This document shows, piece after piece, positions 42,661 through 50,775 of a stretch of DNA of 64,000 nucleotides (position 1 is the stretch's first letter; each line of letters starts with the position of its first letter). The position numbers and the translations under genes were made by a program. Origin of the DNA: DAOPYU01 sp942493245. GTDB taxonomy: Bacteria; Sumerlaeota; Sumerlaeia; UBA8349. The stretch spans positions 4,464,001-4,528,000 of the forward strand of contig OW818685.1 of NCBI GenBank assembly GCA_942493245.1, in the 5' to 3' direction. The notes below the pieces were generated by a model. It was given only the letters and a program-made list of their open reading frames with translations. It searched no databases and was not told where the DNA came from.

Positions 42661-44280
42661 ATGCGCAAACCCACACGACTGCAAATTTTCTTCGCCCGTT
42701 GGTGGTTCTCGGGTATCTGGCTCACGAGTCTCATCGTCTGGCCGTTCTTATTTATGGGGGTGACTATCTGGGGAATCCCCCCCCTCTCAATCATCGCACC
42801 CGATTGGGGGACCGGCTGGGGATTCGCCATTGCAATTGTTTTCGCTCTGATTTTTGGTTTCTTTGTTGGAATTTTATTTTCTATCGATGTGTGCATCCGT
42901 TCTTCTCCTATCTACTATATCTGTGTTCGCATAAATGGCGGTCCGTTCAAGGTTGGGGACACGGTTCAGATTTTGACCGGTCCACACCGTGGACGAGTAA
43001 CACAGATTTATTCGCCGTGGCGAGAATCCTCATTTCGGATACGACTGGGACCCGAGGAAGAGAAAGAGTGTAAGGATATATTCTGTTCCATTGGGCTGTT
43101 ACGTAATGAAAATCCAGAACCGACACCGGTCCCTTCTGGCGGAAAAACATTGGACTCCCTTCCAATGTCTGACTACTTTTCCCTTCGGAAGAAACTTGTC
43201 GCACGAATACTCTTGATCATCTGCCATTATCTTGTTGTGCTAGTGTTCCTGGTTCTGGCCGGAGTTTATTGCGTTAAGCACACTGTGCAAACTCGTGAAA
43301 TAACCCCAAACCAAAGCGAGGTCTCAACGCCCATGAAACCCGATTCCGAATCTTCTCAGAACACCGCCATGCCACCCCTGACCGAGGCGGAGCGGCGGAT
43401 CATTCGCGACAAGGGGACCGAACGCGCCTTCACCGGACAATACTGGAACACCTTCGAGGCGGGCACTTACGTCTGCCGCCAGTGCGGTGCGGCGCTCTAC
43501 CGGTCGGACAGTAAGTTCGAGTCCGAGTGCGGCTGGCCGAGTTTCGATGCGGAAATTCCCGGCGCGGTCAAGCGCCAGACCGACTCGGACGGGATGCGGA
43601 CGGAAATCCTGTGCGCTGCGTGCGACGCGCACCTGGGGCACGTGTTCCTGGGCGAGGGGTTCACCCCGCGCAACACCCGCCACTGTGTCAACTCGGCCTC
43701 GCTGGTGTTGCGTCCGCCGGTCAACGCGGAGAAAGCGCCCGAGGCGGCCTCGAAGGCGGCGGTGGTCCCCACCTCGGCCACCCAGACGGCGATTTTCGCC
43801 GGGGGGTGCTTCTGGGGGGTGGAGTATTACTTCCGCGCGATCCCGGGCGTCAAGAGCGCGGTCTCCGGTTTCACGGGCGGGAAGACGAAGAACCCGACCT
43901 ACGAGCAGGTCTGCACGGGCCGCACCGGCCACGCCGAGGCCGTGCGGATCGAGTTCGACCCCGCGCGGGTGTCCTATGAGAAACTGGCTCGGACGTTCTT
44001 CGAAATCCACGACCCGACCCAGATGAATCGTCAGGGGCCAGATGTGGGGACACAGTACCGCTCTGGGGTGTTCTACGCCGACGCGGAGCAGAAAGCCGTG
44101 GCCGAGCGCCTGATCGCGGACCTGCGCGCCCGAGGGTACGATGTGGTGACCGAAGTGACCCCGGCGTCGGAGTTCTACCCGGCGGAGGCGTACCATCAGG
44201 ATTACCAGAACCGGCACCCCGGCCACCCGATCTGTCAGCGGCCCGTGGATCGCTTCGACACGCCCGTCCAGGGAAAGTAG
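42661..44280 (+). CDS. Membrane-anchored MsrB-MsrA methionine sulfoxide reductase with KOW-like domain
   Basis: A 539-residue fusion. Residues 1-75 hold two membrane helices, 95-147 a KOW-like segment (KVGDTVQILTGPHRGRVTQI), 182-205 a third helix, then a linker. MsrB (about 238-352) has zinc pairs CRQC (272/275) and CAAC (318/321) and the catalytic Cys342 in RHCVN. MsrA (about 375-535) has the catalytic Cys383 in GGCFWG. With the N-terminus inside, both enzymes would face the periplasm and reduce R- and S-methionine sulfoxides. The first 220 codons are much more AT-rich than the Msr part. An ATG at 43334 could give a soluble enzyme. The ATG at 42661 has GAGGTCAGG upstream. Confidence 0.9.
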   Translation: MRKPTRLQIFFARWWFSGIWLTSLIVWPFLFMGVTIWGIPPLSIIAPDWGTGWGFAIAIVFALIFGFFVGILFSIDVCIRSSPIYYICVRINGGPFKVGDTVQILTGPHRGRVTQIYSPWRESSFRIRLGPEEEKECKDIFCSIGLLRNENPEPTPVPSGGKTLDSLPMSDYFSLRKKLVARILLIICHYLVVLVFLVLAGVYCVKHTVQTREITPNQSEVSTPMKPDSESSQNTAMPPLTEAERRIIRDKGTERAFTGQYWNTFEAGTYVCRQCGAALYRSDSKFESECGWPSFDAEIPGAVKRQTDSDGMRTEILCAACDAHLGHVFLGEGFTPRNTRHCVNSASLVLRPPVNAEKAPEAASKAAVVPTSATQTAIFAGGCFWGVEYYFRAIPGVKSAVSGFTGGKTKNPTYEQVCTGRTGHAEAVRIEFDPARVSYEKLARTFFEIHDPTQMNRQGPDVGTQYRSGVFYADAEQKAVAERLIADLRARGYDVVTEVTPASEFYPAEAYHQDYQNRHPGHPICQRPVDRFDTPVQGK

Positions 44281-44427
44281 CCGTGCGGAATCGCCCGGCG
44301 GGTTTCATTTGCCCCGGGAAAACAAAACCCGGCGCGGCGAAGCCGGGAACTCCTCATTGTCCAGTTTGTCGTTTTGTATCTTGAGCCATTCGCTGTTCGG
44401 GGTTTTCCGAACCCAAATTTTCTGTAG

Positions 44428-44492
44428 GGGCGGGTTTCAAACCCGCCCTTTCCCAATCCGGCGCGTCTGCCGGGCGGGTTTGAAACCCGCCC
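44428..44492. repeat. Two GGGCGGGTTT palindromes in close tandem
   Basis: Copies at 44428-44448 (central C) and 44472-44492 (central G) have identical 10-base arms and are separated by 23 bases. They flank CCGGCGCGTCTG. They are in opposite orientation to each other, as judged by GTAGGG before the first and CCTAT after the second. Confidence 0.8.
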
Positions 44493-44593
44493 CTATACGG
44501 ATTTTTTCCTCAGATCGCCCCCCTTCTCTTGGAAGCGGTGGGTGGCTAAAGATTACGTCGTTTTTGTTCGAGGAAAACAGAAACAATTTCTCC

Positions 44594-44713
44594 GTCATCC
44601 CCGTGAACGCGGAGATCCAGAGGAACGTGAACGGAAAAGCAGGGGGCAAACTCAGGGGAAACGCAACCAACCAGAACGTTCCGGATCTGGGTTCCCGCTT
44701 TCGCGGGAATGAC
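44594..44713. repeat. Inverted pair of REP-like units (MITE-like)
   Basis: GTCATCCCCGTGAACGCGGA at 44594 and the unit with CCCGC-TTTC-GCGGGAATGAC at 44694-44713 face each other with GTCAT at both outer ends. The 120-bp block has the look of a small non-autonomous repeat. Confidence 0.6.
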
Positions 44714-44831
44714 AAAAAGCGAGAGGGTGTTTGGGCCCCCATGCAAAAAACTCATCAAAATCTACCCACAAATTCTTTCAAAGAACCTTTGATTTTCCCG
44801 TTTCTTTCCTTCCTTTTCTTCCCTGCGTCCC

Positions 44832-44837
44832 TATAAT
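44832..44837 (+). promoter_or_regulatory. Candidate -10 element of the first PQQ-like gene
   Basis: A consensus TATAAT follows a pyrimidine-rich tract (TTTCTTTCCTTCCTTTTC, from 44801). The same layout precedes the second paralogue at 46529. No standard -35 is visible. Confidence 0.4.
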
Positions 44838-44968
44838 AAGACCGGCCTGAATTCACGTCTCCGGACGACCGGGACGTGACCGTTCGGTTCGGCGCTCCTG
44901 TCAGCCGTCCCGCAATCGTCGGATTTGTTTCAGGCGCCCCGTGTCACACCTCCTGAAAGGATGATCCT

Positions 44969-46345
44969 ATGAACACCTCGCAACAAACACACAACCCGCG
45001 ATTCCTGAGCCGGGCCTTCCTGACCGTGCTGACCTTCGGCCTGTTATTGAACGGCGCGCTGGCGGCCGACTGGCCCTGGTTCCAAGGCCCCGACTCGAAC
45101 TCGACCTCGCCCGAAACCGGCCTGGCGCGCACGTGGCCCGCAGCAGGGCCGCGCGTCCTCTGGACCGTACCCGTAGGAGAAGGTTATGCCGGCGCGGCCA
45201 TACGCGACGGGCAGGTGTACTTCCTCGACCGCATCGGCACCACCACCGACACGCTGCGGGTTTTCGACCTCGAAAGCGGGCGCGAACTGTGGTCCTACGC
45301 CTACGAAGCCAAGTGCGAGAAGAAATACCCCTTCTACGGTACCCGCAGTACGCCCGCGGTCACCGAAGACACCGTTTACATCGCCGGGCCGATGGGCGAC
45401 ATCCAGGCGATCGACCGCAAAACCCACAAGGCGATCTGGAAGCGGCACATTCTGAACGAGTTTGAAGGCTCGGCCTTCCCCATGTGGGCCGTCTCGACTT
45501 CGCCCGCCGTTTATAAGGAGAATATTCTGGTGTCCCTGCAAAACCGCCGGACCGGCGTGGTCGCGCTCGACCGCAAGACGGGCAAGACGGTCTGGGAAAC
45601 GCCCGCCGACCCCGTTCAGGGGGCTTCGGTCGGCACTTACCTTTCGCCGCGCGTTCTCACCCTCGACGGGGTGGACCAGATCGTCATGAGCAGCATTGAC
45701 GCGTCCGAGCGTTCCGAGACCCGGCAGGTCATGCACGGGCGCATCGTCGGTTTCTCCGCCCAGGACGGCCACCCGCTCTGGACCGTTCAGCACGACACGG
45801 GTTTTCTGGCCTACCCCATCGCTGTCGGGCCGAACCGGGTACTGATGACGGGCGACTACACCGCCGGCACGGTCATGATCGAAGTCAAGCGGTCCGCTCC
45901 GGGCGCAGCGGGCGAGTTCGAGACGAAAATCGTTTTCGACACCCAGGAATTCGGGAGTCAGCTCCACATGCCGATCCTTTACCAGGACCATCTCTATCTG
46001 ATCAGCAACGGCAATAAACACCATGACGGCCTGGTGTGCGCGGGGCTGGACGGCAAGATGCGCTGGCAGACCTCGAACACCCGCGAGTTGCCCAATTTCG
46101 TTCCCAACCTCCCGAATTTCGAACTCGGTTCGATGCTTCTGGCCGATGGCCTGCTCTTCGCGCAGGACGGCATCAAGGGCGACCTGCGTCTCCTGGAACC
46201 CAGCCCCGACGGGTACAAGGAACTGGGCTGCGCCCCGAAGATCCTTGAGGGAAAAGAAATGTGGGCGCCGATGGCGCTGTCGAATGGAAAACTGGTGATT
46301 CGCGACAAGAAACAGATGAAGTGCCTGGACGTCAAGAAACCCTGA
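44969..46345 (+). CDS. Secreted PQQ-like beta-propeller protein, paralogue 1
   Basis: A 458-residue exported protein with a signal peptide ending near LNGALAA. The mature part starts DWPWFQGPDSNSTSPETGLA and forms repeated PQQ-like blades (for example LRVFDLESGRELWSY, VVALDRKTGKTVWETP, IVGFSAQDGHPLWTV). It resembles the outer-membrane BamB/PQQ-binding-like propeller proteins abundant in Planctomycetes-like genomes; binding of real PQQ cannot be shown. GAAAGGATG precedes the ATG. Its close paralogue follows in the same direction, and a terminator separates them, so each is probably its own transcript. Confidence 0.88.
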   Translation: MNTSQQTHNPRFLSRAFLTVLTFGLLLNGALAADWPWFQGPDSNSTSPETGLARTWPAAGPRVLWTVPVGEGYAGAAIRDGQVYFLDRIGTTTDTLRVFDLESGRELWSYAYEAKCEKKYPFYGTRSTPAVTEDTVYIAGPMGDIQAIDRKTHKAIWKRHILNEFEGSAFPMWAVSTSPAVYKENILVSLQNRRTGVVALDRKTGKTVWETPADPVQGASVGTYLSPRVLTLDGVDQIVMSSIDASERSETRQVMHGRIVGFSAQDGHPLWTVQHDTGFLAYPIAVGPNRVLMTGDYTAGTVMIEVKRSAPGAAGEFETKIVFDTQEFGSQLHMPILYQDHLYLISNGNKHHDGLVCAGLDGKMRWQTSNTRELPNFVPNLPNFELGSMLLADGLLFAQDGIKGDLRLLEPSPDGYKELGCAPKILEGKEMWAPMALSNGKLVIRDKKQMKCLDVKKP

Positions 46346-46366
46346 CAAGAAATTTTCCGCGATCTT

Positions 46367-46407
46367 AATTCCCCCGGTTGTTTTTCAGGCCGGGGGAATT
46401 TCTATTA
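46367..46407 (+). terminator. Terminator after PQQ-like paralogue 1
   Basis: AATTCCCCCGG (46367-46377) pairs with CCGGGGGAATT (46390-46400) around a 12-base loop and is followed by TCTATTAT. It lies about 20 bases past the stop codon. Confidence 0.8.
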
Positions 46408-46528
46408 TACAACACTGATTTCAGAAGGTTTCTGGATATTCCTCAACCGCCCGGTTCCCGACCCCAGTTTTCCGGAAAAATTTTTAACGCCTCGCTCTTT
46501 CTTTTCTTTCCTTTCTTTTTTAATTCCA

Positions 46529-46534
46529 TATAAT
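46529..46534 (+). promoter_or_regulatory. Candidate -10 element of PQQ-like paralogue 2
   Basis: A consensus TATAAT follows a pyrimidine tract (CTTTCTTTTCTTTCCTTTC, in 46497-46520), the same arrangement as at 44832. The rest of the gap 46408-46662 shows no gene. Confidence 0.4.
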
Positions 46535-46662
46535 AAAGATGGTCTGAGTCTTAAATACTCAGATTGAGACAGAAAGGATGGCTCCGGATCCGAATCCCGC
46601 CTTCCGACCCTGTCAAACTTCTCTCCCGATTTCTCGGGAGACACCCTTGAAAGGACATTTAA

Positions 46663-48060
46663 ATGAACACCGTGCAGCATCCGCAAGCCCGGCGCATTAT
46701 GCGCCGCGCCACCCAGATCGTCATAGCTTTCTGCCTGATCGTCAGCGCAGTTCAGGCAGGCGACTGGCCCTGGTTCCAAGGTCCCAAACGCAACTCGACC
46801 TCCTCTGAAACCGGCCTGGCCCGCAAGTGGCCCAAGACCGGTCCCCGGGTCCTCTGGACCGTCCCCGTCGGCGAAGGATACGGCGGCCCCGCCGTCCGCG
46901 ATGGTCAGGTTTTCCTCCTCGACCGCCAGGGAGCCACCACCGACACCCTGCGCGTTTTCGACATCAAAGATGGCCGCGAACTGTGGTCTTATTCCTATAG
47001 CGCCCCTGCCGAAAAGAAATACGCCTATTACGGTTCCCGCAGCGTCCCGTCGGTCACCGAAGACACCGTCTATGTCGCCGGCCCCATGGGCGACATCCTG
47101 GCCATCGACCGCAAGACCCACCAGCCGATCTGGCAACGCAATATCATGAAAGAATTCAAAGGGTCCGTTTTCCCCGAATTCGCCCTGGCCGCCTCTCCCA
47201 CCGTCTATAAGGACTGGATTCTGGTGACCCTCCAGAACCGCTGCGCCGGCGTGGCCGCCCTCGACCGCAAAACGGGTAAAACGGCCTGGGAAACCCCCAC
47301 GACCAGCGACTCGCTTCACAAGTCTTTCAACGGCCTCTACCAGACCCCCCGCGTCGTCACCCTCGACGGGGTGGATCAGATCGTCATGGCGGGTCTGACC
47401 ACGGCCAAAGAGGCCCAGAAGAGCGGATGCGTGGTCAGCTATTCCGCCCAGGATGGACACCAACTCTGGTCGGTCGAACACGACCCCGGTTTCATTGCGA
47501 CCCCGATCGCCGTCGGCCCCAGGCGCGTGCTCCTGAGCGGCGACTACACGGGCGGCACGATGATGATCGAAGTCAAGAAACCGGCCCAGGGTTCCAAGGA
47601 TCCGTTCAAGACGAAAGTCATTTTCGACAATCAGGACTACGGCTCTATCTTCCATGTGCCGATCGTTTATGAGAACAATATTTATCTGAACAGCACCGGC
47701 AAGGACCACCGCGACGGTTTCGTTTGCGCGGGGATGGACGGCAAACTGCGCTGGCAGACCACGAACACCCGCAAACTGCCCAACTATGTGGCCGATCTGC
47801 CCAGTTTCGATTCCGGCGCCTCCCTGCTGGCCGACGGCCTGCTTTTCATCGTTGACGGTGAAAAAGGCAACCTGCACCTCGTCGAACCCAACCCCAAACA
47901 ATACAAAGAACTGGCCCGCGCCGAAAAAATCCTTGAAGGCAAGGAACTCTGGGCGCCCCTGGCCCTTTCGAACGGCAAACTGCTGATTCGCGACCAGAAG
48001 CAGATGAAATGTCTGGATGTCAAAAACCCCACCCAGGCGGTCGCCTCCAAACAGAAGTAA
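46663..48060 (+). CDS. Secreted PQQ-like beta-propeller protein, paralogue 2
   Basis: A 465-residue exported protein clearly duplicated from its neighbour: it shares DWPWFQGP, NSTSSETGLARKWP, RVLWTVPVGEGYGG, TDTLRVFD, VYVAGPMGDILAIDRKTH and the end RDQKQMKCLDVKN over its whole length. The signal segment is IVIAFCLIVSAVQAG. PQQ-like blades are as in paralogue 1; a short insertion near residue 200 and a longer C-terminus are the main differences. GAAAGGAC precedes the ATG. A strong terminator closes the unit at 48092. The role is unknown; a periplasmic propeller for protein or cofactor binding is inferred. Confidence 0.88.
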   Translation: MNTVQHPQARRIMRRATQIVIAFCLIVSAVQAGDWPWFQGPKRNSTSSETGLARKWPKTGPRVLWTVPVGEGYGGPAVRDGQVFLLDRQGATTDTLRVFDIKDGRELWSYSYSAPAEKKYAYYGSRSVPSVTEDTVYVAGPMGDILAIDRKTHQPIWQRNIMKEFKGSVFPEFALAASPTVYKDWILVTLQNRCAGVAALDRKTGKTAWETPTTSDSLHKSFNGLYQTPRVVTLDGVDQIVMAGLTTAKEAQKSGCVVSYSAQDGHQLWSVEHDPGFIATPIAVGPRRVLLSGDYTGGTMMIEVKKPAQGSKDPFKTKVIFDNQDYGSIFHVPIVYENNIYLNSTGKDHRDGFVCAGMDGKLRWQTTNTRKLPNYVADLPSFDSGASLLADGLLFIVDGEKGNLHLVEPNPKQYKELARAEKILEGKELWAPLALSNGKLLIRDQKQMKCLDVKNPTQAVASKQK

Positions 48061-48091
48061 ACACGGGAAAATGTGGCGTGAGGGAAATGTG

Positions 48092-48136
48092 ACACAGGCC
48101 GGGAGCGGAAAAACCGCTCCCGGCCTGTGTTTTGTG
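48092..48136. terminator. Strong terminator between convergent PQQ-like genes
   Basis: ACACAGGCCGGGAGCGG and CCGCTCCCGGCCTGTGT form a perfect 17-bp stem with an AAAAA loop, followed by TTTGTG on the plus strand. It ends paralogue 2 and may also serve the minus-strand gene at 48202. Confidence 0.88.
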
Positions 48137-48201
48137 CCGTCGGCATATCGGTTGTCGTTATCGCGCTTGCGAAAGAAATCCGGGGAATCCTCGATTCCCA
48201 C

Positions 48202-49788
48202 TCACTGCGCCGCTTTCCCAATTTCCACCACTTCCATCTTCTCCGTCTCCACTTCCGACTTCTTCAAAACCGCCCCTTCTTTCAAGGCGTAGAGCGTGCG
48301 CATGGTGGTCACGTACACCACGCCGTCGGCTGCGGTCGGGGTCGAGTTGATCGGGCCGTCCAGGCGCGCCTTGTTGAGGACTTTCGGCTCGCGCGCGGCG
48401 GACAGCGTCCAGAGATCCCCCTTTTGCGTCCCGATGTACACCTTGCCGTCGGCCACCAGGGTCGAGCCCCAGATTTCCCCCTCGGCGTCGTGCGTCCAGA
48501 GCGGCTGACCGGTCTTCGCGTCCAGGCAGTGAACCTTCTTGTCCGCAGCGGCGAGAAACACCAGACCGTTCACCACGGACGGTGTGGACATGCAATAATC
48601 GGGGATTTCGTACGACCAGACCTCGGCTGACTTTGTCACATCGCCTGTTTGAGAAGCGTCAATGCACTTGAGCCAGGTCTTCGGCTTACCGTGCCAGAGG
48701 TCGCCGCCCGCGGCCACATAGACGCGGTCCGCATCGAAGACCGCCGTCCCGATGATGGTGCTCGGGCCTTCCAGACGGTTGTCCTGCCATTTGTAGATGT
48801 CGTCCTTCGGTCCGGAAGGATCGCAGTCGAACCGCCAGACGTTTTTGAGGGTTTGAACCGGCCCCTCGGGCGGGAGGGTCTTAAGCGGCTCGAAGGCGTA
48901 ACAGATGGCGTCGCCGCCGCCGAAGAAAACGAGCGGGCGCCCGGCCACAGTCCCCAGCGCCGGGGCGGACCAGTTGTTGTGGATGGTGCGATGGCCAATC
49001 CCCTCGGCGTCGCGCGCCACGAGACGGCCCGTCTGTTTATCGAGCGCCACGAGCGCGGGAGCGTCGGGCTGGTTGATGCCGAAGTGCGTCTTGTCCACGC
49101 CGTTGGCGGTGTTCAGGTAAAGGATCGGCCCGTCAATCAGGATCGAGACGCAGGGCGAGTCGTGCGTGTGGGTGCCCGCGCCGGCCATCATGTCGAAGAC
49201 CCAGAGGATGTCGGCGTCGAGCGGTCCCGGTTCGACGGCGGGTTTAGCGGGGAGGACGAGGTGTTTCGCTTCGTCCTGATAGGGGCCGTCGTTGCCGTTG
49301 GCCAGACCGTTGAGGTCGAGACAAACGACCTCGCTGCGATTCGTGAACATATAGACACGATCCCCCTCGACCGTGGCGGGCGAGGTCATGCCCACGTTGG
49401 GCCAGTCGAGAAAGGCATCCTGGATCATTTTGGGGACAACCAGTTGCCAGGTGAGTTGACCGGTGGCGGTGTCGAGGCACATCAGGACGCCCCGGTCCCC
49501 CTTGTGTTTCGGGTCGCGCGGGCGGCTGTTGTTGGTCCCGACCAGGACGCGATTTCCCGCCACAACAGGACTCGAATAGGTATCCGTTCCCAGAGCGGCG
49601 GTCCAGAGGATGCTTTGGCCGGTGGCGGGGTCCCCCTGCGCCGGAAGCCCCTTGGCGTCCGACACCATGTTGCGCGAAGGGTACTGTCCCCACTGCGCAA
49701 CCGGAGAGGCGGCCTGAATAGAGTTCTGCTCCAGTAGAATAAGTATCACGGTACAGAAAGAGAGAAAATAAAAGCGGAAAGATGTCAT
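48202..49788 (-). CDS. Secreted PQQ-like beta-propeller protein (larger type)
   Basis: A 528-residue exported protein from the ATG at 49788 (MTSFRFYFLSFCTVILILL), with GGAGG 8 bases upstream; an in-frame TTG at 49803 is less likely. The mature part has about seven to eight PQQ-like blades (GVLMCLDTATGQLTWQLV, VVCLDLNGLANGNDGP, LVALDKQTGRLVARD, KVHCLDAKTGQPLWTHD, VYIGTQKGDLWTLSA). It is only distantly related to the two tandem proteins and lies convergent to them. Similar proteins in PVC-type bacteria are secreted and of unknown role. A Glu/Lys-rich tail (VETEKMEVVEIGKAAQ) ends it. Confidence 0.85.
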   Translation of the reverse strand: MTSFRFYFLSFCTVILILLEQNSIQAASPVAQWGQYPSRNMVSDAKGLPAQGDPATGQSILWTAALGTDTYSSPVVAGNRVLVGTNNSRPRDPKHKGDRGVLMCLDTATGQLTWQLVVPKMIQDAFLDWPNVGMTSPATVEGDRVYMFTNRSEVVCLDLNGLANGNDGPYQDEAKHLVLPAKPAVEPGPLDADILWVFDMMAGAGTHTHDSPCVSILIDGPILYLNTANGVDKTHFGINQPDAPALVALDKQTGRLVARDAEGIGHRTIHNNWSAPALGTVAGRPLVFFGGGDAICYAFEPLKTLPPEGPVQTLKNVWRFDCDPSGPKDDIYKWQDNRLEGPSTIIGTAVFDADRVYVAAGGDLWHGKPKTWLKCIDASQTGDVTKSAEVWSYEIPDYCMSTPSVVNGLVFLAAADKKVHCLDAKTGQPLWTHDAEGEIWGSTLVADGKVYIGTQKGDLWTLSAAREPKVLNKARLDGPINSTPTAADGVVYVTTMRTLYALKEGAVLKKSEVETEKMEVVEIGKAAQ

Positions 49789-49968
49789 GCGGAGAACCTC
49801 CAATACTTCGAGACAACTAGTCTGCGGTCAGGCGCCCGAGTGCTACTTTGCTTCCTGGCACAGTCCCAAACGCCTATCCTCTATGAAACACCCATCTTTC
49901 AGAAGAAACAAGCGGTTTTCCGGGACCGTGGTTCTCAGGAGGAGTTTTCCGGCAGTGTGGTTCGGGAC

Positions 49969-49988
49969 CGCCAATCTCCCGATTGGCG
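49969..49988. repeat. CGCCAATC dyad repeat, copy 2
   Basis: CGCCAATC-TCCC-GATTGGCG is the same perfect stem as at 16501-16530, with the loop complementary, in the 260-bp gap 49789-50048. The rest of that gap shows nothing else. Confidence 0.65.
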
Positions 49989-50048
49989 CGGTTATCGGTC
50001 GTCTTTCCTCCCATCGGAAGATGAGTGTACCCGGAAAGACAACCTTGT

Positions 50049-50537
50049 TCATTCGCTTCTCACAGAAGACAATAGTCTTCTCGGGCGAAACTCGAGACGA
50101 ATATCCAGATAATGACAGAAGTCGGACATGCGGTGGATAATACCTTGTGGAACCTCATCGCCGATACATTCATCCGCGCGATTTGTCTCGATAACCAGGG
50201 TAAAGAAAATCGAAGAATCTAATCGCTTTTCGATGAAAGGTTGTAACACCGCCCGGTGGGGTTCCAACAAGTCAAGCAGATATCCGATATGCGCTTCGAT
50301 CCAATCTCCACAAAACCATTCCGATTCATCAGGAAAAGCAATTTCCCGAGTTGAAATCACCCAAGCGCCCCAACCGGAATCAGCCTCTACACCTTTTTGT
50401 GTATGGGCTGGAAGAATCTCGGTTTCCCGAGTGAGATCGTCTGGATTCAGCCCTCGTGAAAGAACGGTATAGGTTGCAAAGAACTCCTCCAGATAATCAT
50501 TGTCATCATGAGGCACAGAATAAGTTCTTTCCGACAT
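50049..50537 (-). CDS. DUF4279-like protein, downstream member of a pair
   Basis: A 162-residue cytoplasmic protein. The pattern ATYTVLSRGLNPDDLTRETEI, a central Trp-rich WGAWVISTREIAF, the helix EAHIGYLLDLLEPHRAVLQPF and the end FCHYLDIRLEF match DUF4279-type proteins as I know them. It shares HxxYLLDLLEP...LQPxIE with the protein at 52012, so the two are paralogues. AAAAAGGATGAG precedes the ATG at 50537. The gap to the next gene upstream is filled by an IS3 element; before insertion it was 33 bases. Function is unknown; such proteins sometimes sit in immunity-type clusters, but no toxin is seen here. Confidence 0.7.
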   Translation of the reverse strand: MSERTYSVPHDDNDYLEEFFATYTVLSRGLNPDDLTRETEILPAHTQKGVEADSGWGAWVISTREIAFPDESEWFCGDWIEAHIGYLLDLLEPHRAVLQPFIEKRLDSSIFFTLVIETNRADECIGDEVPQGIIHRMSDFCHYLDIRLEFRPRRLLSSVRSE

Positions 50538-50775
50538 TTCTCATCCTTTTTCTATAAAACTTTCCATTCTACCGCCTCTGGTCCGTCTCTTGATCTGAGG
50601 TTCCCCCCGTCCATTGGACAGGGATCGGGTAGGATTAAGGTGTGACGCCTGACGACCCGATCATGTTTTTTTCTCGCTTATTTGACGGAAGGGGCGGTCG
50701 GGGTCGGTTCCCGCGTCCCGTCCCCTTCGCGTCGTTTTGAGGGCATCTTTAACCTACCATTCGGCGCTGATCGGA

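Larger units (their letters stand above)
44281..44968. other. Repeat-rich intergenic region, 688 bp
   Basis: No credible gene. It contains two GGGCGGGTTT palindromes (44428-44492), an inverted pair of REP-like units (44594-44713) and a promoter candidate at 44832. A 175-codon frame here only translates the repeats. Confidence 0.6.

Noticed and set aside
44309..44836. A 175-codon plus-strand frame
   Set aside because: Its sequence (AGLKPAPI, SRFRGNDK) is the translation of the palindromic and REP-like repeats, a common source of false proteins.
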